A stretch of 64,000 bases of DNA from Benincasa hispida (GCF_009727055.1 NC_052354.1:35490067-35554066), one strand, 5' to 3'; shown: positions 34,621 through 48,058, numbered from the stretch's first letter. Notes: generated by a model not told the origin, from the sequence alone. Numbers and translations: made by a program.

Positions 34621-34724
34621 CTATTAGGAGTCCAATGTCATTATAAAATGAACAGTCTATATTGCAGAATAATAAACAATCTAAATCAACATATATTATA
34701 CATTATTTGACATCTGTACCTGTG

Positions 34725-35173
34725 TCGATTGTGTCTGGGTCCCTTAAGTCTCGGTCTGTGTCAATTTGTTGAATTTGGACGTATCAAGTGGTTCGGTGCA
34801 CTTTTGTCTATGATGTCCCAGTTGGCCACACTAGCCACAGATCTTTAATGTGACATGTTCTCCAACAGACGATATCCTGTTTACCCTTCGTCTACCAACC
34901 TGCACAACCTTTTTCGGTGGGAGTATTTTTACCTTGGTATAACTTGGTGGCTTTTCCATTCGGATACACGACCAATCGGGTTTATCGACTCCGCATATGC
35001 TAGTACTAGAGTATCAACACTATAGAATCTGCTACATAGAGTCAATGGATTGATGTTGCACTCTCTAGCTGCAGCAATAGCATGCGAACATGGAATCTTC
35101 AAACACTGAAATCGTATGCAACTACATTCTCGAGTGTTAAGTCTGGCAATATCGTCTAATCCACCATCCAAGA
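34725..35173 (-). pseudogene. MULE transposase, C-terminal part (SWIM finger and zinc knuckle)
   Basis: On the minus strand from 35173: LDGGLDDIARLNTRECSC, then CLKIPCSHAIAAARE, giving the CxC...CxH SWIM zinc finger typical of MULE transposases. LCSRFYSVDTLVLAYAE follows. After about 34929 the frame continues to ICGQCGQLGHHRQKC (about 34840), an intact CX2CX4HX4C knuckle, and a stop near 34740. The N-terminal part of the same gene continues beyond the LTR insertion, at 38618-40712. Confidence 0.88.
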
Positions 35174-38100
35174 TATTGGGTCGTATGTCCTAAAACTCAT
35201 GGTTTGTAAACTTTATAACATATTCTATTTGACAATAAAATTGTTATTGAGGTTATTTAGTAAAAATGTTATTGAATATGTGAATTGCACCTTTTTAACC
35301 CTAAATCTAATAAACTAAGAACCCCTGGCTATAGCAAGAATACTTGAACTCTATGTGGCGACATAAAAGTGGATTAAGTTCGAGTAATAGCCAAAATGGT
35401 TTATAGTATAGGGATTAGGTTGGGTACCTTATCCTGGGGACACTATGGATGCGACCAAATTTGTATTTGATATAGACGATGTGATCTTGAATAGTTCATG
35501 TGGAGACATGTGAGTGGAGACGTCCTATGCAATGAGTTCGCATAAGACCGAACCACGAAATAGTCAGTTTTACTTACTGATAAGACTGACTATTTCAATT
35601 CGATGACCTAGGTTACTCGATCTTAATCTCGAACTAACTATAAACTCTTGTTTATTCGGAATCATCCTTTAATCTGCATGGATGAGAGTGACTCAACATC
35701 ACTGCCTTGGCCTTTTTGGTGTTGCGCCCAAAAGACTAAGAATCAAAAGAAAATTTATAATACCAGACTACTCCTATTACTACAAAACGTAGAAATAGTG
35801 GTAAGTCTGAGTTGATTCACAGGGAAGCACGATTTATTTTATTAAGCCAATTTCCTAACTAGAGCAGTAAATAGGGGGTTTTGGTGTAAAAGAAATAAAT
35901 GTGCGAAACATAAAATGCAAGGATAAATGCAATCTAGGATAGAGGTCTATCTAATTTCTAGAGCAAGAGAGAGAATTCTATGCAATTTCTATCATGGAAA
36001 TCAATAATTAAACAAACAATCCATTCTATGCATGCACGACTACCAAATTGGTGTGCTTTAACTAGTCTCTACAAAGGCCGATAACTAATTAAATAAAAAT
36101 CAATCATGCGTCTTAATTATCAACTAAGGATGGAAAGCCAATACCCTAATTAAACTATATGCTCTTAGTTCTACTGGGTTCTCAGTGATCATATAGAATT
36201 AAAAATCATATACATTAAGAATGAGGATTCAATCGCATCGATTAATTATCAGGAAAGTTTTGTTCAATTAACGAACATATTCTTCGAATCTAGATTAAGC
36301 ATACATTACTAAGATTCAATACCAACCTATAAATCTAGGCATTCACATCCAATCCTATGCTACTGGGGTAAATTCAAGCATAGATGAACACAAGGAAACG
36401 CGTGAGCTCGAAATTAACTAGCAAAGATATGCAATTATGATAAGGTCGTCAGTCTAACACACAAATGCAATTCTAAATTACATCAGAATTCAAAGAAGTC
36501 ATAGAGTTGAAGAAAATCACATTTAATCAAAGAAATTTCAAGTAATTAAACATAGGGACTCTTGCCTAAAGAAATTAGATAGAAGTTACCTCTTAATTCA
36601 TAGACAAATTCAAGATAAATATCCTATCCATCAATTACAACCCAAAATAAAATGTAAAACTTAACTTAAGATACTAAAATTTGAAGGGAAAAGAAGGAGA
36701 CTGAAGCTCCACCTCGGCCTCCATCAATTCAACCTCCAAAAGATAGCCTAAATGACCTAAAATTGAAGAGAGGTTATATAGAAATCTCCATAGCGTTGCA
36801 ATGCTCTTATTGATGAGACCTTGACCGTCAGGGGTGTATTGCAACACTGGCTTGACTCTCCATTGTGACAGATGTGTGCGCGCGACTGCTGGCATCCCGT
36901 CAATCATCGTTGCATTGCAAAGCGGATAGTGTTATGACGCATAGCGTTGCAATGCTACCCTGCTCAACTACTGCCATTCATTGTCAGGCGAGCGTTGGAC
37001 TTATGCATGTGATGAGCGTTGTGATGCTCTAACAAGGGCAAATTGGCCATTTCAACTTTTTTGACACCAGATGCTCAAATCACCTCCAAATTGCTTCAAT
37101 TTAACCCCATTTCTCATCAAATGGCTAATTCTACCTCTTAAGTGCTCAGTACTTAAAAAATAAGACAACAAACACATAAAATACCTTAACAAGCCTAAAC
37201 TAAGCAAGGGAATATAGCTCTTTTTTAGAACTATCAATCATCGACTCAATAAGCCTTCCATTTTAGGGGTAAGATTGGGTAGATAGCTGGGGACATAATC
37301 CTACAAGATGGAACTCACTCATACCCGATTCTAGGATAGTATATAGGTTGTTCTCTTTAATGCTGACTTCGGGTCTTGAACAAGAGGCCCCACCCTCTCA
37401 TTTGCCCGAGAGGAACTTGGTTTGGTGGTTAGATCATGAACCAATTGTTCATTAGAGGATTAATGAAACTTAAGGAGTAAGATGTAATTACAGGGGTAAA
37501 ATAGTCATTTTGACCCAACTTTAGTTACAAACAACCCGTGAAGGATTAACTTACTAATCATGGTTAAATCAAGTGGACAAAAATACATCTACAGTGAGGA
37601 GAGTGCAACTACTAGGCTTTAGTGAAGTCTCCCGGTAGTTAACGAATGTTGGTTAATTATGTTAAAGAGTTTAACCGATTGATCTCAGATCATTGGAGTT
37701 CATGATTTGTAGGTCCATTAGGTCCCCTTGCTAACTCATATCGGACTAAACCTTAGGACAGTGTGATGAGGGAATTTGAAACGTTCAAATTCAGTTTAGG
37801 GAATTATTGTTAATTGACATTTAAATTGTCGAATTAAATGAAATTGGAGAGTTGTAAAAATTTAAATTTGATTTAAATATTGTACACGATTCACATTTGG
37901 GGTTGGTGTTTTATTAATTTAATATTTGATATTAAATTAATTAAATTGTTTAATTAATTATTTAAAAATAATTATTAGAATTAATTTTGTTTAAAATTGT
38001 TTTAAAAGAAATTATTTTTATTTAAAATTAATTATTTGAATTAATTTTACTTAAAATTAAAATTTTGATTTATGAAATTCAGAATTTAGTTAAAATCCAT

Positions 38101-38617
38101 TTCAATTTAAATTTATGAAATTTAGATTCGAAAATGTAATTTAGGGTTAGTCGGTTTTTCCCACAAATCCCACTAAGTTAAACACCTAATTCTACTTATT
38201 AGTGGTTTATTTAGTGTCAAAATTACATGCAATTTGATTGAATGTGTTTCTTTTATAAATGGAAAAAAAATATTTGTTTAAATCTTCATGCAATTTGATA
38301 ATTGAAGAAAAATTGTTCTCTTCATATCCATACATAAACACTCTTCCAAACTCAAAATTCCCTTCAATCTCACCACAATTTGGATCCCACAATCTATTCT
38401 AGGGCTGAAGAATAGTGGGGAAGACTCTAGCAGTGGTCCACAATGAGTTCGTGATCAGAATTAACCAAGAAGTTGCATCAATTTTGAGGTTCTACAAAGG
38501 TTGTAATCTCAAACCCTAATTTCCTGATATGAACATGCATGTTTTAATCCTAAAATTAATGTAGTTAGATGGTTTAGGATCCAAATCGCTTTTGCATGCT
38601 TGTAGTTAGCTCTTTCA
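35174..38617 (+). mobile_element. LTR inserted in the MULE transposase gene
   Basis: The start TATTGGGTCGTATGTCC is TGTTGGGTYKTATGTCC with one change; the end is CTCTTTCA at 38617. Flanks are CAAGA (35169-35173) and CATGA (38618-38622), four of five bases equal, consistent with an aged target duplication. Without the nested insert (35703-37236) it is about 1.9 kb. It matches the antisense solo LTR at 812-2514. Probably a solo LTR, as no internal region is present. Confidence 0.82.
35703..37236 (-). mobile_element. Gypsy-type solo LTR, antisense, nested
   Basis: It runs from TGCCTTGGCC at 35703 to AACTATCA at 37236 (minus strand start TGATAGTTCT, like TGATAGATCT of the gypsy LTR at 42649). 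Flanks are ATCAC (35698-35702) and ATCAT (37237-37241). It contains TTGATTCACAGGGAAGCACG, a string typical of this LTR group. Length 1534 bp; the open frame at 36907-36674 is not recognised as a gene. Confidence 0.82.
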
Positions 38618-40712
38618 CATGACATGAAATCTATAACAATTGATTGGATTTACTTGGTATCGCTGGCTTTGTCACACTCTAAACCCATTATTTCGTTTGC
38701 ATACTTTAAATGTATCGATGTATTATCGGACCACATTGTTTGTCGCTCACAAAACCACTATTGAAGTAGACCTCTTATATATTATAGCAATAAAGTTATT
38801 GGCAATACTCTTGCCTCTTTGGTAATAGCATTAAAGCATTTGGCACTATTGCTGGCCATATTATCATATCGGTTCCCGAACTAGTAACACTGTGCCCACC
38901 CATCGCTGAACATTATCATCCCCCAAATATCTAGCAAGGGAACCATTGTTGTAGTTCACTATTTGGCCCTAACATCGTTTGAACTCTGATTCCCGATACA
39001 CTCTACAAACATCGTTAAACAATTTTCTAATGAACTCGACCTTGAAGTATTCCTCCACATTCCTTTGCAAATAGAATGTACAAAGTTTTTTTATAAGAAT
39101 CGAGGAATATGACATCAACAACATTAGTTATACTCTAGAGATGAATACGAGGTTAAGGCATTCTCCAATTGTTGTTTTAAGGTTCATCGTGAACCACTTC
39201 AAGGGTCGGTCATTCTCATTATCAACAGTTGCATATGCTAGTGGATATAGTTGATTATTATCATCCGTTATAACACCAACTAACATTATTCCCTTGTACT
39301 TACCCTTCATATGAGTACCATCTACAATGATCACGGGTCAAAAACTCTTAAAACCTCTTAAACTCGAAATTAGTGCCTTAAACATGTATTTGAAATATTG
39401 TGGTTTTTTAAGCTCGATCTCAAATACAGTTCTAGGATTTTCTATCTTTAAAGCCTCACCATATGGATGCAAGACAACATATGATTCCTCTAGCATCCCC
39501 TGCAAGGGCGAAAGCAGTTTCTCTCGCACGTCATGCTTTTTCACAAAAAATATTAACACCATATTGATGTTGCATATCCTCAATAATATGGCACGGTTTG
39601 TCACCCCAACCAACGTCAAACTCATCCTTGATCAAGTGACCAATAATGAATGTGTTGGCTTACTTGTGGTCATGATTCAGTACTTCAATTGAGCACGTGT
39701 GCTTGGCTTACATCTATGATCTTGAAAATATCACATCCGTCCATTTTAATTGCTCAAACAGGCCACTTACAAGTCGGGTGTAAACATCGAACACTATACA
39801 ATCTTTTGTTTTATTTTTTAACCCGTAGCTCAAAGTTGTTCTTAATGGCCAAAATTTCTAACCTCATTTTTACATCATTCTTGCTTAAGAAAATTTGACC
39901 TACTTTAATGGTATTCACCAATTCTACGGACGACTGTGGTTACATGGCAAGTCCCCTATTCTGATATTACTACTAGACGGTATATTGCACAAATTTTGGT
40001 GAGACACACTCCCAACAAAATAGTCAAAATCATTTGACAGAATCAAAGTTGGTTGTTCTTCATTCACAATAGAAGGATCACTCTTTAAAACAACCAGGGT
40101 TGGTTGTTCTTCATTCCCAACCTCTTCCTCTTCTATCGTCACATTCTCATTTACACAAGTTCCAACCTCTTTTCTTGTCACATTCTGATGCAATATGTTT
40201 TCTATATTAACATTGATGTTTCTTTTTTCCAATGAGACACTCAATGGACCAACATCATGTTCATTGACATCTGCTCCACACATGGGTTGGTCTTCTCTCG
40301 TTGTGTAATCAAATGTTGCCTCGCGATGAATTGCTTGAATTTCCTCAAGACTTACAAATACCTGAGGTCTAGTATGATTATACTCTGAGAGGAGAAATTA
40401 GACATCAACATCGTCCATTAAGCATACTGGAGGAGAATAAATATTCATCTTATATGTCACTCTTATTATAATCTTGAACTTTGTTGAACTAACTTGCATT
40501 ATCTCATATACTAGCTTTACTAGCTCATTATACGTTAATGTGCTCGAAACTAGCAAACCCTTCAAACGGCCTCCAATATAGCCTTCTTCTGTGTCGTCCC
40601 ATGTACCACGTAACGTATGAATAGAAACTTCTCCATCTTTTAAGAAAAACAATTCAGAAAGTGAGTAGTTGTGAAATAGGTTTCTATTAAATACTCGCTT
40701 TTCACTACTCAA
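38618..40712 (-). pseudogene. MULE transposase, N-terminal and catalytic part
   Basis: On the minus strand from about 40712: an N-terminal PB1-like region (GTWDDTEEGYIGGRLKGLLV), an acidic spacer (40283-39924) with NEEQPTL twice, and the DNA-binding region (about 39870-39630). The catalytic core has VDGTHMKGKYKG (about 39325) with the first catalytic Asp retained and YPLAYATVDNEND. The reading frame is broken several times, and the rest of the core to the insertion at 38617 is heavily decayed. It continues in the segment at 34725-35173. Confidence 0.85.
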
Positions 40713-40790
40713 TGTTCGATATTTGTCACTCGATACTCGATACTATTAACTCGATGCTTATTGTTTCTTAGTTTTCTCTCCCCTCATCCT
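40690..40790. repeat. TACTCGAT cluster at the transposase side of the MULE
   Basis: CACTCGATACTCGATACTAT and AACTCGATGC occur near 40727-40756. This mirrors the cluster at the opposite flank of the element. Confidence 0.75.
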
Positions 40791-41182
40791 TGCTCCACTA
40801 CAAGCTACTCGCTTGTCTCAGTGTGCAACACATATTCACATTCACTCATTCTCTTTACTACGTTCGTATGTTTCGCATAATGTCGAGAATGTAAAAAATG
40901 TGAGCAAAAAATGAGAAAAAAACTAGCACATTAACTTATTGAGGCGTGAAACTAGTTATCTACAATGATCTGAAAGCCTTTATAACTTGATTTCTATCAA
41001 CAAGATCAAGTTTTGTGAAGTGAGTTTTTTGGATGGAAAGTCGGCTCGATTTTCTCTTTCGTATTTCAGTTCTATTTGTTCGTTATTAATAAAAAATTTA
41101 CTTCACTTTTTAAGAAATTGATTTGAAAGAATTGTGAGAATTATTAGAAGATCCTCCAATTTGTGTATGTTCGACGCCAATT
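40791..41182. other. Stretch between MULE and gypsy element; no gene
   Basis: About 390 bp with no recognised coding sequence. Its right edge reads TTCGACGCCAATT, which resembles part of the gypsy primer site (see findings). Confidence 0.45.
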
Positions 41183-42649
41183 TGTTCAGCCTAAAAATGA
41201 TGTCATTAGTTTCAAGCTTAGCTCTAAATAAATAAAATTTGTAAAACACATACAACTACTAATATTAACACGTAGTAATGGTGGAAGCACAAGGTCGATT
41301 CTCAGGGAACCTCTTTTAACTAGCAAACTTGACTTTTGAATTCCAATTTTTGTGTGCGTGTNCTCTTGAATTCCAATTTGTTTGGGGGGGAGGGTATTGA
41401 ATTTTTAGAAACAAAGTAAAACTAAAACTAGGATTGATATGAATTTTGTAAGAGACTAATAGTAGAGAACATAAAAGAATTCTTGCTAAGATTTCAATGT
41501 AAAAGATCTTCGGGAATTATGTTGGTTAGTCTAATTCAATCATTGGCTTAATTGTATTCATGCAATTTAATTGCTCCATAACCCATTAGAGACATGCCCA
41601 AATGTCCCAATTAGTTAATTAACCTAAAATTGTCAATTAACCCTAATTTAGTTATAAGATATTTCCTAAAGAAATTCCACATCAAGTTTCTAAATTGCAT
41701 TAATTTTCTAAGGTTTTCTAGGTTATAACATGCTTAAAATACTATAGAGTCAATTCAAGAATCATTTATTTAAATGTTGTAAACTAGTCATACTTTCAAG
41801 AAAATAGGAAAAAGTCTAAATTTTCATTCAAGATTTCTAGTTCTTGCAACTTCATTACAATTATGCTATAGAGCCATGTAATTTTGCATACAAAAATCTA
41901 ACAAATTTGAGGTCTCAACTCATTTCTATCAGATTTTATTGAAATTAAAATAAATAAACATTCAAGAACAATCAATTACACAAAATGAAAATACATGAAA
42001 AGACCTCAAGAATTTACTAACCTAACAATTTCCTCAAGAAAGAAGATTATCTAGCCATGAAGTGGTAGATTCTTGAAGAAATCCATTGAATTAAACAAGA
42101 AAAGTAATACAAGAATTGAAGAAATTATAGAAATTGCTCCCAAAATCATGAAATTTGGTCTCTCTCTTGTAAAAAATGGGCCTCTCCTCGTGAAAATGGG
42201 TAAAAAATTGCTCTTATATCAAGGTTATAGCGTTGCAATGGTGGTAGGAAGTGTTGCAATGCTCTCGTAGGCGTACGCATTTGTTTATCTTTCCGTCAAA
42301 ATCCGTAGTGTTGCAACGCTCCCTTGTATATTAGCTTTGCCTTGACCTTCTAATTGATAGACAGTAAAAATCTGATTTTAATGACGCACAAAAGATGTCG
42401 GTCAATAAAAATCTGCACATCTTTATATTTTCTTCCTTCTTTTCTTCTCTTCCTTTGATCCATTGCTCGGTTTTGACTTCTTTAGCTATATTTTTTTGTC
42501 CTTTTTGCTCCATTTTAATCCAATTTGTTGTAATGACTCTAAAATGCTCCCAGGACTATTTTACCTATAAATTTGACATATTAAGCAAGTTGATGGTATA
42601 AAGTTGAGGGAGTTATGTACTAAAATGTAGTTCTTTTCAAGATCTATCA
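41183..42649 (-). repeat. 3' LTR of the gypsy element
   Basis: Minus-strand start TGATAGATCTTGAAAAGAAC (42649) and end at TGTTCAGCC (41183). Length 1467 bp. It aligns with 49437-49754, 51746-52310 and 60123-60373. One undetermined base (n) lies at 41362. Confidence 0.9.
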
Positions 42650-42661
42650 AAATACCCCCAA
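42650..42661 (-). other. Polypurine tract of the gypsy element
   Basis: AAAATACCCCCA is the complement of TGGGGGTATTTT, next to the LTR start. This purine tract is standard for the Tat/Athila group and shows that 41183-42649 is the 3' LTR. Confidence 0.85.
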
Positions 42662-45600
42662 CTTAGCTCTTGATCGTCCCGAATAAGTAAAATTAGAAAC
42701 ATATATTTAGTCAAGCAAAATATGAAAAATCACTTATTTGTTCATTCAAATTGTTATATGCTCACTTGACTTACACAAATATTTGTTTCTTAACTCTTTT
42801 CTCCACAATCTAGGAAGTATTGATACAAAAAGCATTTAGAAAGTTCAAATTTACTAACAAAGAATTGGAATTTATTTTTGAAAAGAAAGCTCTTTTTCTA
42901 GCAAAATCATGAAAGAAAGGAGTGCAAAGCTTTAGTTTATTTAAGAGTTGAAGGCTAGTGGAGAGGTGATATCTAACTCCCAATTCCTCTTCGCCCTACA
43001 CTTGCACGGTTATCGGTCTAAGATATACCTAACTTGCATTGGAGAGAGACAATTCTAAGACAATGGTGCATTTATAAACTCATGCACACAAGTCTTAATT
43101 GGCATTTATTTCACCTAGAAGGATAGCGTTCATACTCGACCGTCGAGAACCTATCACTCTTTTCTCCTGGGCCCTAATTAGACACGATGAGGGTAGCTCT
43201 TTCATCTCTATCCATGCACACATACTTTAGTGAAAGTTATGTTATTTTGCAAGCTTGCTATATTTTTTTTATGCTAGCAACTTTTTTTCTTTTAATTAAC
43301 ATTAGGCCCCTTTTATTCCTTTTTGTCTAGACTTACTTCTAAAACAAGTTGGTTGTTCTCAAGACCAAAAGTTGTTCTATCAGGGTGACAAACAAAATGA
43401 AGTAGATATTACATTTCTAAAAGTCTAAGATTCTAAATAAACATAAAAAAAAAAAAACAAAGCATTCGATTTTTTTATGAAATTAAAAGGAAAAGAATTT
43501 TTCCTTTGAAAAATGGTTTTTTTTTTTTTTTTGAAAAATTTAAAATGTCTAAAATTTTGCTTGTATCTTTACTTTAAAAAGAGTGTCACCAAAATTTCAT
43601 CGTAATAATCAAGTGATGTTGTAAAAATCAATTGAGAATACAAAACATATTGAATGGTGATTCTTTTACGTAACTTCATACATTCATTCAATCATGCATT
43701 TATTCATTTATAACAAAATGAGTAAAGGATCTTATACATCTAGAAGTTGTGGAGTATTTAAAAGGAATATTATGAAGAATCATTTTCTTAATATGAAAGA
43801 TAGATTTCATCAAGAAGTACAAAATTCACAATCTCAAAATAACAAAGCCATCATCCAGATATTAGAGCCATAAATCTATAGTCAAGATATCAAAATATCA
43901 TAATCACAAAATCTAAATCTTGTTGGGATTGGTGTCCTAATTCTTCCGGTGGTCTCGTAGTTTGTAAACTTTATGTACACATTGTTATTAATAAAATAAG
44001 TGTTATTTTATTTGCATTTGCTCATATCCAATAAACTAAGATCTGTGGTTATTTTATGTAACTTAAGCATATATGTGAGACATACAAGTGGATCATGCCT
44101 TAAGTAATAACCTAAATGACCTAAATGGTATGTAGTATAAGGATAAAGGAGGGATACCTTATCCTTGTGACACTACGGATACGGCCCGCTTTGTAGATTT
44201 TACAAGTGTTGTAAAGTGCTACAAATGGTCTAATCCTGACCATTCATGTGGAGACATGCGAGCGGGGGTTTCCTATACAAAGAGTTTGTATAAGATCGGA
44301 CCACGAGATGATTAGTCTCTTTATATAACGTTGTTGATAATTGAGACTTACATTTTACTATAATGACCATAGGTGACATGACCTTAATCTTGAGTGTTTT
44401 GGGAACTCTTGCCTATGAGGGCAGTCCTTTGATTAGTATGGGTAAGAGTGGCCAAATTGCCAACTCAACAAGTTTACCTTTTTGGGGATTCGTCTGATTG
44501 GGGAGTTAGGAACTCAGTTACAGAAGACGGAATTCATTCCTTCCCCGAAGCAGGGGTCAGTAGATAAATTGCTCCTTTAAGGGCTGATTATGGGCCTTGA
44601 ACATAGTAGCCACACCCTCCCTTTGAAAGAAAGGACTCAGTCATAGTAGAACTATAACCTATTACTCATTAGAGGAATTAGTGGTACTTAAGGAATTGGA
44701 TGTAACTATAAGGGCAAAATGATAAATTAGTCTAGTTATACTTACGAGTGATTTGTGAAGAGTTAACGCACTGTTGATTGGATATATGGACTCAGAAATA
44801 TATCTGCAGTGAGAAGAGTGCAGCTATCGGTCTTTAGTGGAGTGTTCGACAGTTAACGGATGGTAGATCTCATGACTAAATATTTTAGTCGGTTATTCAC
44901 ATACCGTTGGAGCTTCAAGCTACAAGTTCATAAGGTCCCCTTGGTAGCTCAATGAGTTCAAGTTGAGAATCAGATTTTGGGTTAGTTTGAAGTGTTCAAA
45001 TTAACAAGAGAAAATTCAATTATATGTGATATAATTGTTGTAATGTATGAGATATATTAATTAGAGAAATTAAAATAAATATGATTTATATTAAGTACCA
45101 AAAAAATAGAAAAAAAAACTATGGTTTATGTGTTTCGTGTGATGAAATATCACAACTATAGGTTATAAAGATAATATGATAAGTTGGTTATCATATTTAT
45201 TTATAATATATTAATTATATGATAATTAATTATTTTTCTCTAATAACCGATTGAATGGGAGGTTATTAGAAGTTTTATGGTAACTTTGAGATAAAAAGAA
45301 AATTGTTTTCCAAAAATTAGCAGTTGATCCATTCGGATAATTCTCACGGAAAGAGTCTATCAAGTAAATGAAGTTTTCTAAGTGATAGCGTTGATAGAGT
45401 CTAAATGATCGTTTAAGAGTTGACTATACGATAGTTACTCAACTGATCTTTGCTACACGGTCGAGTAGCAAAGTCTATGCGATAGACTTCATTTACTAAA
45501 CGATCAAGTACATCGTCTACGCGATAGATAGTGTTCTTATCTCCCACTTACTCGATCGTCTACTCAATCGCATAACTCCAGTCTTCCTCAAGCCAAGATC

Positions 45601-46989
45601 ATACAAAGCCCACAACTTCTGGATTCTCACACCGAGAATACCAAGGTAATACTTGTGGTGGTGTCCTTACTCTGTTCGTGAATCGAGTTAGACTTGATTG
45701 GGTTCAAGGAGCATTCAGACGTTCGTGGAGGTGACTGTTTTGTTTATTGCGTTTGAGTGTTGTTGTGGACAAATTGGATTACTGATCGAGGGATACTTGA
45801 AGAATGGTTCTTCAAAGGTACGCATACTCTATCCCTTGTATTTTGTTGTAGCATGCTGTAATTTCTATTTATGCATGACCTGTTAGTTTCTGTTTAAGAC
45901 TGTAAGTGTTTGTGTTCAATCTGAATGAAATTTGGAACGATCCACTTCTGTTACTCATGGAGATCCCCATTTGTGATTTTCTTCAAATCTAACCTGAGCT
46001 CAAATGTTCAAGAGTTCCAGACATGTATTTATATCATCATTATAGAGCAAAAATTTTAGTAAGATTCATTTTAGTAGGGCTCATTTTTCTATTAAAAATA
46101 ATAATAAAAAAAGATAAACATGCAATGTTTCTCACCCCCGACTTAAAAATTAAACATTGTCCTCAATGTTTAAAATATGCATGTAAGTTCAAGAACAAAA
46201 AGTAAGGGATGTAGAGAGAAACTTTCCTGATTTTTGTGATTGCTTATTCTTTTGATTGTGAGAATTCCTTGTTTTTGTTTTTCTTTGAATTTTCCTTTTT
46301 CTTGAGTTTACCTATAGAGAAAAAGATAAATAAATTATTCTTTAATTCTTTTATTTATTGACAAAGTATGCTAAGAAACACAAAGAAAAAAAGTAAAAGG
46401 AAAAAAATGAAAATGAGAAGAAAGAGAAAATTCATCTTGTTTTGAAAATTTTTAGCGTCGCTTACTCGACGTTGGTGAAGAGGGGGATCACATGTAAAAG
46501 GGATTAGTCAAACGCAAGTCCAATTGAACTTTGTTTATGTGCCCTTCGTTGTAGACTTTAAGCTTATGCATGTTCACCTTGAAAAATTTTCATGTTTCAA
46601 GGAACGTCAAAATTCTCGATCTTTTTAGGTCATTTCTTCTTGGGATTCTTGAAACAACTACCCAAGAATTTGCTCTTCTCAGGAGATAGGTGAGTTTTGG
46701 ACTCAATTCCTTTTAACTGCATTTTAAAAACTGAGCAAAAGTTAGAAGCTTTATTTTTGTTTTGTTCTTATAAACAAATTTAGAATTAGAATCATGAGTT
46801 AAAGGTATTTCTTTAAAACAAACAATATTCAAAGAATCATCAATTGTTTCTTTAGAAGAATCTTTATTCATGTCAAACTTATTTGAATCCTCAAAATCAA
46901 TATTTTTTTAAGAAGATTGGTCATTTTTGCAAATTTCAAGAGAAGAATTAAATTTTTCACATAAGTTCAGAGAAACGTGAGAAGAATTT
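42662..46989 (-). other. Gypsy interior without recognised pol genes
   Basis: Apart from the solo LTR at 43921-45985, about 2.2 kb of interior is non-coding as far as I can see. Low-complexity A- and T-runs occur at 43446-43460 and 43518-43532. Confidence 0.65.
43921..45985 (+). mobile_element. Solo LTR (copia type) with target duplication AATCT
   Basis: TGTTGGGATTGGTGTCC at 43921 to GATTTTCTTCA at 45985, flanked by AATCT at 43916-43920 and 45986-45990. Length 2065 bp. It is the most complete copy of the subfamily also seen at 17462 and 52311. Confidence 0.95.
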
Positions 46990-48058
46990 TGAGAAGTCTA
47001 ATCAAAGTCGTAATCTATAGAAGGAACTGTCAAACAATTAAAATTTCCATATAACATGGAATCAACAACATCATCTATCTCATCATACAAATCAATAGAG
47101 CAAAGAGACAAGTACTCTTCCAAGAATTTTATGGCATCATAAATGTTGAATGATTTTACTTCTCCATTAAATTCTATCAACAAAGATCCTTTATCTACAT
47201 TAATTCTAGTTTTTGCAATTTTCATGAAGGGTCTTCCTAGTAAGATAGTAGAAGAAGACGTAGTGTAAGGTTAATCCATTTTCAAGATATAAAAATCAAT
47301 TCACCTACTCTCAATAAGACATCCTCAACTATGCCTAGAGGTTGTATGCATGACCTATCGGCTAATTGTATGCAAACATTAGTTTTTGGTAGGCCATTCA
47401 ATTTTAGGTCTTCATAAACATGGTAAGGCATAACATTTATTGAAGCGCCTAAATCTAGCAAAGCATGCGTAATGATTCTTTCTCTTCTTTTGCATGGCAA
47501 GGTAAACATTCTCGAATCTCTACATTTTTTAGGCATATCTCTCTTTAACAAAGCAGAGACATTCTTGCTAACAGTTACTCTCTCCTTTTCCTTCCCCTTT
47601 CTTTTTCGAGTACATATGTCTTTCAAAAATTTAGCATACCTAGGTATTTGTTGAATAGCATTAAGCAAAGGGATGTTAATTTGTACCTTTTTTAACATCT
47701 TAAAAAGCTCTAAATTAGTATCTTCTCCTTTAGGCCTTGCTAATCTACTATGGAATGGTGCTTTAGGTTCATAGGGTTCTACTTTAGGAGGAAAGTAATC
47801 ACATACCTCGAGAAAAATGGGATTCTCATTTGGTTCACTTACCTTGCTCTCTTGTTCATTTATTACCTTTTCTTGCTTCTTTGAAAGGCAGTAAACCGGG
47901 TTTGCATCTTGAGAGGAGGAGGAGGAGGGAATCTCCTTTTCACTCCTAAGAGTTATTGCACTTACATTCACATGTTCCAGTTGGGCGGGAAGCTTTCTGG
48001 AGGACTTGCTTTCTAGCTTGCTTACCACATTTTCTAGTTGGGATATTTGAGTCCCCAA
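46990..48058 (-). pseudogene. Gypsy protease region
   Basis: From 48058 on the minus strand: PKGEDTNLELFKMLKKVQINIPLL, the spacer typical of Athila/Tat gag-pro, and then ALLDLGASINVMP, the aspartic protease core with the DLGAS variant of DSGAS/DTGAS. The frame meets stops near 47280, then GRPFMKIAKTRINVDKG (about 47240-47180) continues the domain to about 46998. The enzyme would process the polyprotein. Confidence 0.9.

Larger units (their letters stand above)
32867..40790 (-). mobile_element. Ulp1-carrying MULE (KI-MULE/CUMULE type), degenerate and interrupted
   Basis: An Ulp1-like gene on + (33498-34264) and a Mutator transposase on - (40712 to 34725) converge on a 0.45-kb spacer. Mutator-like elements with captured Ulp1-type protease genes are known from Arabidopsis (Kaonashi) and melon. 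TACTCGAT-type words cluster at both outer flanks and in the spacer. I could not find long terminal inverted repeats, so the outer borders are approximate. LTR elements at 35174-38617 split the transposase. Confidence 0.82.

Noticed and set aside
42331..42601. Small open frames in the gypsy 3' LTR
   Set aside because: Low complexity and not conserved in the sister LTR.
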